Assembly: GCA_030248215.1 (NCBI GenBank)
Contig: JASANG010000801.1
Span: 186,001 to 250,000 of the forward strand
DNA from: Enoplolaimus lenunculus
Taxonomy: Eukaryota; Nematoda; Enoplea; Enoplida; Thoracostomopsidae
Length of the DNA stretch: 64,000 nucleotides
Direction: 5' to 3'
Below, in pieces: positions 35,175 to 44,128 of the stretch (positions are counted from its first letter, which is position 1; every line of letters starts with the position of its first letter). Under the pieces are notes generated by a model. It ran no database searches, had not been told where the DNA came from, and worked only from the letters and a program-made list of their open reading frames with translations. The translations under genes and the position numbers were made by a program.

Positions 35175-38100
35175 GGCGCCGCAGTTGTAGTTGTCGTAGT
35201 TGAAGACTGAGTTGTAGTTAAAACCGCTGAAGTAGTCGGTTCCGGAAGTGGTTCTTGTGTTACTCCACGACATTCTGGCGAGTCAGTGTGATATTTCAAT
35301 GCTTCTTTGAGTCGCTCGAGCTCGTAGTAGAAGAATTGATGCTTTCGAACGTTGTTGGTGTATAAGTCGAATTCAAACTTCGAAGGGTATTGATCAAACG
35401 TAGCAACGAACAGTGTTGCATCTGAAATTTAATATTAAAAAAATCAAATTTCAAAATTTATGTCACTCACACGTTTACCGTTGGTTTATCAGCAAAAATA
35501 TTATCGTCATTTGTTGATGAGTTTGAAACTTTACTTCGGTCTGAGAGTTCATCCAGTGCTCGATCGATGTCAGGAATAATATTTTGTGAATGACCATCGG
35601 TCACCATTATAATAAGGCGTTCAGCGTCTTCTCGAGATCCTAAAAAAAATAAAAATATTTGTAAATTTATTTGTGATTCAAAATTTCTAAATTTTAAGTT
35701 AATCCTAAAATCATAAACTGCGTATCTCAGAGTCGAAATGTCAAAACAGTTGCGAATTGGCAGGTTGAAGTCCAAATTGCTACGCAGTGCATTTTGTCAT
35801 AACATTTTGTTCTGACAAAGCAGCAGGGTTCCACACAGGAACTAAATATTGCCGGAACAGGAACAGGAACAAGAATTACATTTTTTGCAGGAACCAGAAC
35901 AGGAACAGGAACCGAAATTTGAAATAATTTTCATCACCGAATTACTGTTGCACTTTTCACGAAAACTTTTCTAAAAAACGGCTAAGCAAAGTTTTAGCTA
36001 TTTTCTGTGTAGCACAATTTGCGATAACAGGAACAGGAATTGAATTTTTGCAGGAATTCCGGCCGGAACAGGAATTCCGGTTGAATATTGCAAAGCAGTC
36101 ATATCGTGATCAACCAGAATACAATTATTGTTCATTCTGCTATAGCGTCTATAACTACACTGTAAATTTAAGTGAGTTGATGTCAACTCAGAATGAGTTG
36201 AATCCACTCTGAAGCCTGAGCTCTAAATTAGATCTCTCAGAACTCAGAGTTCTGAATTGATTGAACTCGCTGTGAATAAATTAATCAGCTAACTCGGAAT
36301 TAAATCATCTCAGAGTGAGTTAATATTTGCTGTCATTAGCTCAGAAATAACAAAAAATAACTAATTCGCAAACTTTTGAATGCAATACAAGAAATAGCTG
36401 TCTGTATGGTGGTATGAAATTTCATGTTTCTACGAAATTTTCGTTTTTGTAAGAAGTTTAATATGTAAAAATCATTATTCGAGACTGGGGTAAGTTGGGG
36501 TAAGGGCCCATGCATAGAACAGGACCGGATCGTTTTCCGGAGGGGCAATAATAGAGTCAGTTTAAGCTTTAGATAATTATTTGCTTAGGCTTAGGCTTAG
36601 GCTTAGGCTTAGGCTTAGGAATACGCTCATCCATACGCTTAGGCTTAGGCTTAGGCTTAGGCTTAGGCTTAGGAATACACTCATCCATGCGCTCAGGCTT
36701 AGGCTGAGGCTTACGAATATGTTTTTACTACTGTTCCGGCGCTGTTCTTTATATGGGTCGGGGTAAGGAAGCAAACAAGTAACAATGTTTACCGTTGCGT
36801 TTCGCAAACAATCCGTACGCAGCTTGTAATGCGGCAACAACATTTGTTGTACTGCCCCTATGTTTGAGTTCGTTGATTTTCCGGCGAACAGAGAATGAAG
36901 ATTGATACCGCTGAAAATATATATATAAAATCAACTTTGTACCATACGACAATTCGACGCACAACAACTCGTCGACTGACAACTTGTAATTCGAAATTTC
37001 ATCGACTCGACTATTCGTTACCCATCATTTGGTTTAGGTTTACGATTACGCTAAGTATTATGTTTATAAGCTTTAGGACACTGTTGGATGACAAGCTGTC
37101 GTGCGACAAATTATTATAGATTCAATAGGATCAATAAGACTGAAGAGCACAAACTTTTCGGAAAAATTAGATACTGTAATGACCCGAATAAGGGGGGACT
37201 GATACTTATTTGGCCTCTCCAGAGGGAACCCCCCCTGTTATTCGGTTACGGACTCTTATTTATTTTTATCCTACGCTCTGCCATCCTTCGTTACTGATAT
37301 ATATCCGGTACTGCAACTATCCGTTGAATTACGTTTATCTGCATTGTGTCAATAGCTTGAGCGATAATGCAAGGTTATACTTAGGAGTGTACTTCCAAAA
37401 TTTAAGTACGGTTTAAAGTTTCGAACTCAAATTATTTGGTCCTGGAGTCATTCATGTGCTACAATTAGGGTTAATTGACATTTATGGACTCTAATTAGGA
37501 TTCAGAGACTCTATCCGCTTACGGACTCTTATTAGGGATACGGACTCCAATTGCTTCGAACTCAAAATGGGGAACTCCTCTTATTACCTCCCCCTCTTAT
37601 TCGGGTCAATACAGTATGGCAGATGACAGACTCTTTGTCTGCGCCACTGTTTGTGAACAGTCCTTATATTCCGATAGAGTGAACGCAATGTCTCTTAGCC
37701 TGTACTTGTATCGGTTTGAAATTTTATTAAAATGCATTTACATGAAAATTTCAGCCCAAGTATCAGCAAAGTGTATTTCAAGCAACTAAATCAAACCGTT
37801 GAAGTATGCCGATCAAATAACCTATTACACCATGCACATATGTATCAAACCGTCAAGTATAGAATATCATTGTAATGCATATCGCTGCCACTACTTCTAT
37901 GGCTCCTATCAAGCTGCGAGTCCGCTTCCGGCATTCCTACAAACCATTTCCGGTATTTTTTCACTCTGTTTCCGGTATTTTTTACTATTTGGTTCCTGTT
38001 TTTGTTCTATGCGTTTAGCCAGCTCACCTTGCTCGGGGGGTAAACTTTTTCGAGAGGGGCATTCAAGTGTTTTCAATGACTCACAAGCAAGGTTGACAGT

Positions 38101-38696
38101 TTTTTGTTGGGACCCAAATTTTTCCTGGGGACGGGCTGAGTCCCTCTCTGACCCTGTTTTGGTTACGGGATCGCGTATACGTCTTTAACCCGCGATTAAT
38201 GATCGGTATGAAGTATTTACTACACGGCAAATTCCAATGAGTTGATTAATCAAATCAGCTAGCGAGTTGTTTATTTCTCAATTAATGTTTTTGATTCTCA
38301 CTCTGAGTTGAGTAGACTCTGGGTGAGTTGATTAATTAACTCAAAATGAATTGAATCAACTCAAAATTGTGACTTCTGATAGTCCTAACTCAGACCGCGT
38401 GATTCAACTCATTCTGAGTTAAAATCAACTCACTGAAATTTACCGTGTATTAAACTTTACCTTGAACGAATACGCAACTTTAGCATCGCGACTAAATTCA
38501 ACAATCGAAACGTGAGCGCCTTTTTTTGACACTGGGATCGCTTCAACGATACTCAGTGCGTAATTGCGTTGCTTTTCAAAATCAGACGTTACGCTGCCAG
38601 AACTGTCGATAATTAAAACAATGTCGATTTTGTTTTTGCCACAGCTGTCTTTGTCTGCGGTCACAGGACGCATTGGAGGTCGCCGACGGTGACTTC
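28279..38696 (-). CDS. Multi-VWA-domain protein with mucin-like and Ser/Arg-rich linkers (5' end not identified)
   Basis: Exons in transcription order: 38696-38461, 36910-36793, 35639-35535, 35421-34294, 33880-33734, 33063-32907, 31955-31818, 31560-30691, 30433-30303, 29634-29386 and 28658-28279 (TAA). All junctions are GT-AG with matching phase, giving 1219 aa. VWA1 (about 24-200) has a complete MIDAS metal site: DSSGS, GSTTN and VTDGHS. A Thr-rich mucin-like linker (about 215-525) contains polythreonine and DPETSTTT-type repeats. VWA2 (about 534-708) has DGSGS, GGTTATG and LTDGFS. A Ser/Arg/Thr linker (about 715-1000) has SRQ and RIPSTSTTRGRTSPT repeats. VWA3 (about 1016-1195) is degenerate. 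Each VWA is bracketed by cysteines (C19/C204, C531/C709, C1014/C1199). The family is usually secreted, extracellular-matrix or cuticle-associated. No signal peptide is seen because the first exon needs one base from an unidentified upstream exon. Confidence 0.88.
28675..28833. mobile_element. GTAGCCA-ended element in a VWA-gene intron
   Basis: Ends GGTGCGTAGTCGGAGGGGGG and CGAGCTGGCTACGGGCCT, inverted and related to the element at 7947. It starts about 17 bp into the intron from the last exon's acceptor. Confidence 0.5.
29952..30225. mobile_element. Family G TIR element in a VWA-gene intron
   Basis: CCCTATTCGCACGTGCCAG at the left and ACTTGCACGTGTGAATA at the right. It lies 77 bp from the donor of exon 9 (30303). 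Confidence 0.85.
30880..31245. repeat. 45-bp and 54-bp coding tandem repeats in VWA exon 8
   Basis: GAGTTGTCGATGTCGATGGG starts at 30881 and 30926, with a variant at 30971 (45-bp steps, 15 residues). GTCGTTCTTTGGTCGAGCG starts at 31138 and 31192 (54 bp, 18 residues). All steps are multiples of three, so the reading frame is kept. They encode the RIPSTSTTRGRTSPT-type repeats. Confidence 0.9.
32035..32410. repeat. TTTAAGTTTA-rich degenerate repeat in a VWA-gene intron
   Basis: Dense short words AACTTAAACTTAAA, AGTTTAAGTATAAAACT and TTTAAACTAAAC in both orientations. No coding content. Confidence 0.6.
32693..32895. mobile_element. Family A TIR element 12 bp from a splice site
   Basis: GGACCAATGTAAAGAACAATGG at the left and GATCTTTAAATGGGCC at the right, with CCTAAGCCTAGGCCTAAAC core. 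It ends 11 bp below the coding end of exon 6 (32907), leaving just the GTACGT donor between. Confidence 0.8.
33476..33687. mobile_element. Family A TIR element in a VWA-gene intron
   Basis: CATGTAAAGATCAGTGACGG at the left and GTTCTTTACATTGGCC at the right, with TTAGGCTTAGG cores. It lies 46 bp from exon 5 (33734). Confidence 0.8.
34030..34253. mobile_element. Family M TIR element in a VWA-gene intron
   Basis: CCCGAATTCTCAAATGGTGTGTAGC at the left and ACGCATTTGAGAATATGGGCC at the right, inverted. The interior CGCTAACTGATGATAGTTGC is the family landmark. It sits 40 bp from exon 4. Confidence 0.75.
34955..35179. repeat. Coding (GTT)n/polythreonine tract with internal duplication
   Basis: On the minus strand this encodes runs of Thr (ACA/ACT). 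A block reading TTTTTATPPATTTATTTTT appears twice, so the tract grew both by triplet expansion and by duplication. It lies in VWA exon 4. Confidence 0.9.
35827..36095. repeat. GGAACAGGAAC-rich element remnant
   Basis: AGCAGGGTTCCACACAGGAAC then repeated GGAACAGGAACAGGAAC words. Related blocks are at 57893-57985 and 58520-58585. Confidence 0.6.
36158..36372. mobile_element. Family E TIR element
   Basis: CACTGTAAATTTAAGTGAGTTG at the left, palindromic GAGTTGAATCCACTCTGA interior, and a degraded right end. Confidence 0.7.
36504..36759. mobile_element. Family A TIR element with the longest TTAGGC arrays
   Basis: GGGCCCATGCATAGAACAGG at the left and GCTGTTCTTTATATGGGTC at the right. Two uninterrupted (TTAGGC)n arrays at about 36582-36619 and 36638-36673 are separated by AATACGCTCATCCATACGC. 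It ends 33 bp from VWA exon 2. Confidence 0.85.
37172..37616. mobile_element. Family D TIR element in a VWA-gene intron
   Basis: TACTGTAATGACCCGAATAAG at the left and CTTATTCGGGTCAATACAGTA at the right, with the full family interior. Confidence 0.85.
38220..38449. mobile_element. Family E TIR element 11 bp from a splice site
   Basis: ACACGGCAAATTCCAATGAG at the left and CTCACTGAAATTTACCGTGT at the right. It ends 11 bp below exon 1 (38461), directly against the GTAAAG donor. Confidence 0.8.
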
Positions 38697-38845
38697 CTAA
38701 AATTGTAAATATGACGTATATCCAAACGTCATCCGCAATAATTTGAGTACGTCTCATATCACAAATTTTTACATTCACTTTTTTGAGAACTGAAAATATC
38801 GCTTTTCCGCGCACGACGAGATTACACGAGTGCACTAAAAACGCT

Positions 38846-39295
38846 TACTGTATTGGCCCGAATAAGAGGAGGAGGAGTAATAAGAGGGGGTCGTGATTTT
38901 GAGGCCAAATCAATTGGAGTCCGTATCAATATTAAGAGTCCGTAAGCGGATAGAGTCCCTAAGCCCTAGTTATTGTCCATAAATGTCAATTAACCGTAAT
39001 TGTAGCGCATAAATGACTCCAGGACCAAATAATTTGAGTTCGAAACTTTAAAGCGTACTTAAATTTGAAAGTACACTTTTAAGTATATATAACCTTGCAT
39101 TATCGCTCAAGCTATTGACACAATACAGATAAACGTAATTCAACGGATAGTTGCAGAACCGGATATATATCAGTAACGAAGGATGGCGGAGCGTAGGTTA
39201 AAAATAAATAACAGTCCGTAACCGAATAACATGGGGGGTACCCTCTGGAGAGGCCAAATAAATATAGTCCCCCTCTAACTCGGGTCAGTACAGTA
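38846..39295. mobile_element. Family D TIR element
   Basis: TACTGTATTGGCCCGAATAAG at the left and CTAACTCGGGTCAGTACAGTA at the right. Confidence 0.85.
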
Positions 39296-39323
39296 AGCTT
39301 ATATTTAGATTTTGTGTTTCTTA

Positions 39324-39524
39324 GGGTTGCGCTATACTCGCCGCACGCCGCCGGCCCCCGCCAAACGCCAGCGTGTGGCAAGGTGATAATTTTGCCGCAT
39401 GTCGCCACGCACCACCGAACAATAATTACCGCTCGTCGCCGTGCGCCGGACTGTGGCTCCGTGGCGGGCGGCGGGGTGTGGGGGGGCGCACCGACGTCCA
39501 GCTCAGTAAGGTATAGCGCAACCC
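39324..39524. mobile_element. Family K TIR element, GC-rich
   Basis: GGGTTGCGCTATACTCGCCG at the left and AAGGTATAGCGCAACCC at the right, inverted. The interior is unusually GC-rich for this window (CCGCCGGCCCCCGCC). Related ends are at 23418 and 59637. Confidence 0.8.
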
Positions 39525-39696
39525 ATTGATTCACTTCAAGGCTTATTCGTAACAAAAGTGGATAAAACCACAAAATATTAATTGTTACAATAAAAATAAT
39601 AATAGTATAGAAAGAAAACTGAATAAATAAGTGTATTTTGTGACCAGGTCTGGTTATATATGCATCAGGTACAACAGTTTTAGACACAATACTTAC

Positions 39697-41110
39697 GGTT
39701 TCTATTGCGTTTCGCAGAGCATAAATCTGAGCAAGCGATCTGAAAATAAATCAAGGAATAGCGAAAACCTTGAATTTCAGTAAATTTCACAAATAATAAT
39801 ATGTGAACTGTTTATAACTGCACTGTAAATTCCAATGAGTTGATTAATCAATTCAGCTCGCGAGATCAGTAAAACATTAACTAAATCTGAGTTGACTTGG
39901 TTGCCACTCTGAGTTGAGTTAATTCTAGGTGAGTTGATTAATTACCTCAGAATGAATTGAATCAACTCAAAATTGTGAATTCTGATAGTCCTAACTCAGA
40001 CTGAGTGATTTAACTCATTCTGAGTGAAAATTAACTGACTGAAATTTGCAGTGTGCGTGGATTAAATGACAATTGTTGTTTTGTACAACCATTACAAGTA
40101 CTGGAAAACAAACTGATTTTGATTGAATGAAATCAGAATATAAACTCGGTTTTCTGCTGCAATTATTAGGTTTGCTTTTAAGTGTTTAGAACGGACCAGT
40201 TTTATCAACTGGTTAAATAGCCAATTTGCGTTGTTTACAACAAAGAAAATATATTCACTTACTAACAGCACTAATAATATTGGTAAAGAGTACCACCTGA
40301 TCATTATTATGTATTATTCTATTATTAAGCAATATAAATCGGTCTCTACTGAAAAGACTGGAAAATTTTTTGGGTTATCTACTCATATATGTGTTACGTA
40401 AAAAATAATTGTACAAACCAAAGGGATTTTGAGTTTTAGGAAATTAAAATTTAAACTTTGTTAAAAATTCGGTCAATGTATAGAACAGGTCTGTACAAGT
40501 AGCATAAGTACACTGCAAAAAATGGTGAGTCAAATTGACTCTCTCCGAAATAGGCTTTTTCGGACTACACAAACTGAGTCAAAATTTGACTCCGCAAGAG
40601 TCAAATTCGACTAAATGAGTCGCTCAGTGAGTCGCATTTGACTCTGGCGGAGTCGAATTTGACTCAGTTTGCGTAGTCCAGAAAAGCCTATTTCGGAGAG
40701 TGTCAATTTGACTCACCATTTTTTCAGTGTATATTCCTAACTTTTAGATTTAGCCTAATCCTAAACGTAAAGAAAACTACAATGGAAAAAATGGGGTGAG
40801 TCAGTCAAATTCGATTCACTGAATCGCGCGTTTGACTCTGGCGGAGTACCACAGAGCCTATTTCGGAGAGAGTCAATTTGACTTACCATGTTTTGCAGTG
40901 TATCCTTAAGTCTGTAAGCCTAGACAAAAAAATAATCTAAAGTTTAAGTTTTACTCTATTGCAGTGCTGCGGAAAAACCGTCCGACCCTGATCTATACAT
41001 GGGCCAACATTTCAAACATATGGGTCTAGAATATTCAGAAAAAGTTACCTTTCAGTAATACGCCCATATGCGGCACAAATGCACTCATGGATTCCTTTTA
41101 ATAATGAATC
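39697..41110 (-). CDS. Two small exon candidates upstream of the VWA gene
   Basis: A candidate exon at 41110-41049 (acceptor CTATAG, donor GTAACT) encodes DSLLKGIHECICAAYGRITE. It ends in phase 2 and joins in frame to a candidate at 39739-39697 (acceptor TTTTCAG, donor GTAAGT) encoding SLAQIYALRNAIET. The first resembles the VWA1 helix AALQAAYGLFAKRNG, suggesting an upstream VWA-related domain. The second ends in phase 0, whereas the VWA exon at 38696 needs phase 1, so a linking exon is missing or the pair belongs elsewhere. Confidence 0.3.
39821..40055. mobile_element. Family E TIR element
   Basis: CACTGTAAATTCCAATGAG at the left and CTGACTGAAATTTGCAGTG at the right. Confidence 0.8.
40471..41005. 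mobile_element. Family A element carrying nested family F elements
   Basis: GGTCAATGTATAGAACAGGTC at the left and GATCTATACATGGGCC at the right. The core is expanded by insertion of family F sequence at 40510-40730 and about 40780-40903. Family F therefore moved after family A at this site. Confidence 0.7.
40510..40730. mobile_element. Family F TIR element, intact
   Basis: CACTGCAAAAAATGGTGAGTC against GACTCACCATTTTTTCAGTG. Its arms include TTGACTCTCTCCGAAATAGGC/GCCTATTTCGGAGAGTGTCAA, so it is almost a full palindrome. Confidence 0.85.
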
Positions 41111-41270
41111 CTATAGTAGAGAAATAGATCCGTTTAGTTGAAATGTAAAGTTTTACCAATCAATTCGTAACCAACAAAGGTGTACCTATACGCTATCTTA
41201 TGATCTAAATTCAATACAGGCGCATCAAATAAATTTCTAGAAATTCAATAACGAAAACAATGGCTTAAAC

Positions 41271-41543
41271 CCTATTCACACGTGCAAGTTTTTGCTGCGA
41301 GAACATACATCAGCCATTTGCACTTGCAAGTTTTGTCCAAAATCCCGTTCGAAAAACTTGAAGCTGCAAATAATTCATTACACATCAAAGCTTGGAATTT
41401 AGTTCACATGTGTGAAATAACCATGCAAGTTCAATGAATTTATTGCATGCGCTTGCTCATTGGCTGATAAAAAATGCAAGTTCTGCGTTCAATTTTAAGC
41501 TGCAACTTCTCGCAGCAAAAATTTGCACGTGTGAATAGGGTTT
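41271..41543. mobile_element. Family G TIR element
   Basis: CCTATTCACACGTGCAAG at the left and TTTGCACGTGTGAATAGGG at the right, both nearly consensus. Confidence 0.85.
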
Positions 41544-41928
41544 AATAAACATCAGGAAACTATTTAATAATCTGGTTATATTTTCCAGCCAAACGCAATA
41601 AATACAACGAAACGTTTCAATAAAAGTTATATTAGTAAAAATTACGCAAAAACGGTGCAAAAAACAAAGTTTTTTCAGTTGAATATTTCATTTTTGAGTA
41701 TAAACTTTAATTTGAAAATACTTAAAATTAATCGTAACAGGCTCGACAAATTGTCTTAAATTGACTATTGTAACTTGATGGTGTTTATAGGTAGTGCTAG
41801 TACGTTGCTGGGATTATTGTTAAAACGAAAAAGTGAATAAATAGAAATAATTCAATTTTATTTTAATTTTTAAATAAATCTTGAGTTTCAAATTTTTAAC
41901 TCACAGATCAGTTTAGTTTTTAAGAACG

Positions 41929-42300
41929 TACTGTAGTGACCCGAATAGGGCAGTAATTAGAGGGGGGCCTCATTTTGAGTCTCAATCAATAGGAGTCCGC
42001 ATTTCTAATAAAAGTTCGTAAGCGGTTATAGTCTCGAAACCCTTAGAGTCCATAAATGTCAATTATTCCTAATTGTAGCGCATAAATGCCTCCAGGCCGA
42101 AATAAATTTGAGTTCGAATTTTAACGCATACTCATTATCGGTCAAGTTTTTGATCAATACCGGATACATATCAGTATAACGAAGGGTGGCGGAGGGTGGG
42201 TTGAAAATAAATAACAGTCCGTAACCGAGTAACAAGGGGGGTACCCTCTGGAGACCCCAAACAAATATCAGTCCCCCTTCTTATTCGGGTCACTACAGTA
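41929..42300. mobile_element. Family D TIR element
   Basis: TACTGTAGTGACCCGAATAGG at the left and CTTATTCGGGTCACTACAGTA at the right. Confidence 0.85.
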
Positions 42301-43536
42301 GGACATAATAGTAAATATTTGGGGCCTGGAAAACTTGCTGTGATATCCCACAATGCTGCTATTGTATACGTATTTTACCGACCATGAAAAGTTGATAATT
42401 GAAAAATTTTTAATGCTTGAATATAAAATCTACTCCTAAACTCTGATCTTGAGCACAGAGAACAGACTTAAAAATTGAAAATCTTTATTAATCCGAACGT
42501 TCCGGTAAACTATGAGTTTTAAAAGCAATTGTCTTCTTTTCAAGATGTTATCAATAAAAATTAATAGAATATTTTCTTGTTTTTAAGACATTTTTCATCA
42601 AAATTGAGTAAATTTTTAAAACAACCAGGAAATATTTAATTTGCGTCGTCTCTGTCCGTTATGTTCATGTAACCTTGGCGAATTTAGATACAAAGTTGCC
42701 ACTGATTTTCAACTCAAACAATCAAACTTCAAGTTTCATTTTGCACATTTAAAATTGTTATGCACTGATAAAACGGCAGCAACTTTATTAATTATAAGAT
42801 TGTTTTAATATAGACATATACACACATACATATATATAAATATATATTATATATATTTATAAATATATATAAATATATATTATTCTATGCATTATTTTGT
42901 AAGCATGAACGATTTCAGACACCGAGTGAGTATATTTTACTGATCGCAGAAATGCAGTCACAACTGCAATAAATTGCAGTTTTGCAATTTCAGGCTTATT
43001 GGCAACACTGTGCGAGTTTGCACTTAAAACCTAGTTTTAGAAACAAATTTCCCTTTTTAGACAAAAAATACAAAAATATAATGTATAATTTGCATTCGTA
43101 AGTATTTATTACATTTGTTTCAGAAGTTTGCAGGAAAGAGATGAGGGTATATATGCATTATACATGTATTCTTATTGTATATTTATGTATTTACACACAT
43201 AATATGTTTGTGATTAACTTTGAAAGTAAGAGAAAACACCGGAAATTATAGTGAAAGTAATTGTAAAATTATTAATTGCAACTTGTAACTGTTTGGTTTT
43301 TACAGTCACATTGTTGAAACAGAAGCGAATGGATCAGTAGACAAATGTAAAAATGATAATTTTAGTATTTTTCAACACAAAATGATCATTTTAAATCAGA
43401 CGGGAGAATAAAAGCAATACAGAGATTGATTTGTGGCATAATTCGTGTTTTAGTACCTTACCTACACTGAAAAGAAAGGTGAGTCAAATTGACTCTCTCC
43501 GAAATTAGATTCTAAGCAAGTTATTTTTTCGATAAC
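42301..43536. other. Intergenic; contains an AT-repeat patch
   Basis: No gene recognised. At 42810-42890 there is an (ATATATAA)n patch, and at 43464-43505 a family F end fragment (GGTGAGTCAAATTGACTCTC). Confidence 0.45.
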
Positions 43537-43750
43537 CTTTTCTCACATGAATATTTTTGATTTCATATAGATGTTATTTCAAGGTAAGATTCGATGCCCA
43601 GTCTCAAGGGTGGGAGACGTTTACGATGACCGCTGAGTGTAGGAGCTTGACGCCCAAGCGCGAGGGGGGTCTCATGTCTTGTGGAGATTTTGCACTGCGC
43701 ATTTATATTATAAATGTTAAACATTGCTCACAGCGTGTGTATTGGTCGTA
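43537..43750 (-). mobile_element. tRNA-like-containing repeat, family I copy 3
   Basis: CTTTTCTCACATGAATATTTTTG then degraded versions of the box B and box A segments, then CTCATGTCTTGTGGAGATTTTG. Same order as the copy at 6503. Confidence 0.6.
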
Positions 43751-43763
43751 CATTACTGTACAT

Positions 43764-44128
43764 CAGAGTACAACCGGAAGTCTGCCTCCGGCTCCGGCAG
43801 AAAATCGGCCCCGGTCTCCGGTAGAATTTCTGTCGGAGGTTCCGGCAATTTTGGTAGTAAAATGTTGTATAAAATTTATCTGTTTAGCGCGTTTTGTTTC
43901 ACTTTTGTTCCAATTTTCAAGAAAGAATTTCAAAAATTTTGCAGAAAATTGGCGCAAAACCAAACAACTTAACAACATATTAATATATATTGACTAAAAT
44001 TAACTATAATTAACCATTATTTTTACTACCTAATTTCGCCTCACCTCCGGTTCCGGCTTCGGCTCCGGCTAGTTTCATTGACATCCGGCTCCGGCTCCGG
44101 TATTTTTCATTTTCGGTTGCACCCTACT
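43764..44128. mobile_element. Family L element, CCGGCTCCGGC-rich
   Basis: AGTACAACCGGAAGTCTGCC at the left and TTTTCGGTTGCACCCTACTG at the right. The body has CCTCCGGCTCCGGCAGAAAA and ACCTCCGGTTCCGGCTTCGG. Fragments of the same family are at 45900-46130, 48563-48735, 48957-49130 and 49355-49462. Confidence 0.7.

Noticed and set aside
34224..35210. Plus-strand Val-rich and Cys-rich open frames opposite VWA exon 4
   Set aside because: Antisense shadows of the polythreonine coding repeat.
35467..35534. Extension of VWA exon 3 to a second donor near 35485
   Set aside because: That donor leaves phase 0, which does not fit the next exon. The donor at 35534 leaves phase 1 and restores a continuous VWA strand (DRNATLFVATFD).
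36582..36673. Chromosome end or telomere
   Set aside because: TTAGGC runs are short, occur in both orientations and sit between the inverted ends of family A elements in the middle of a gene intron.
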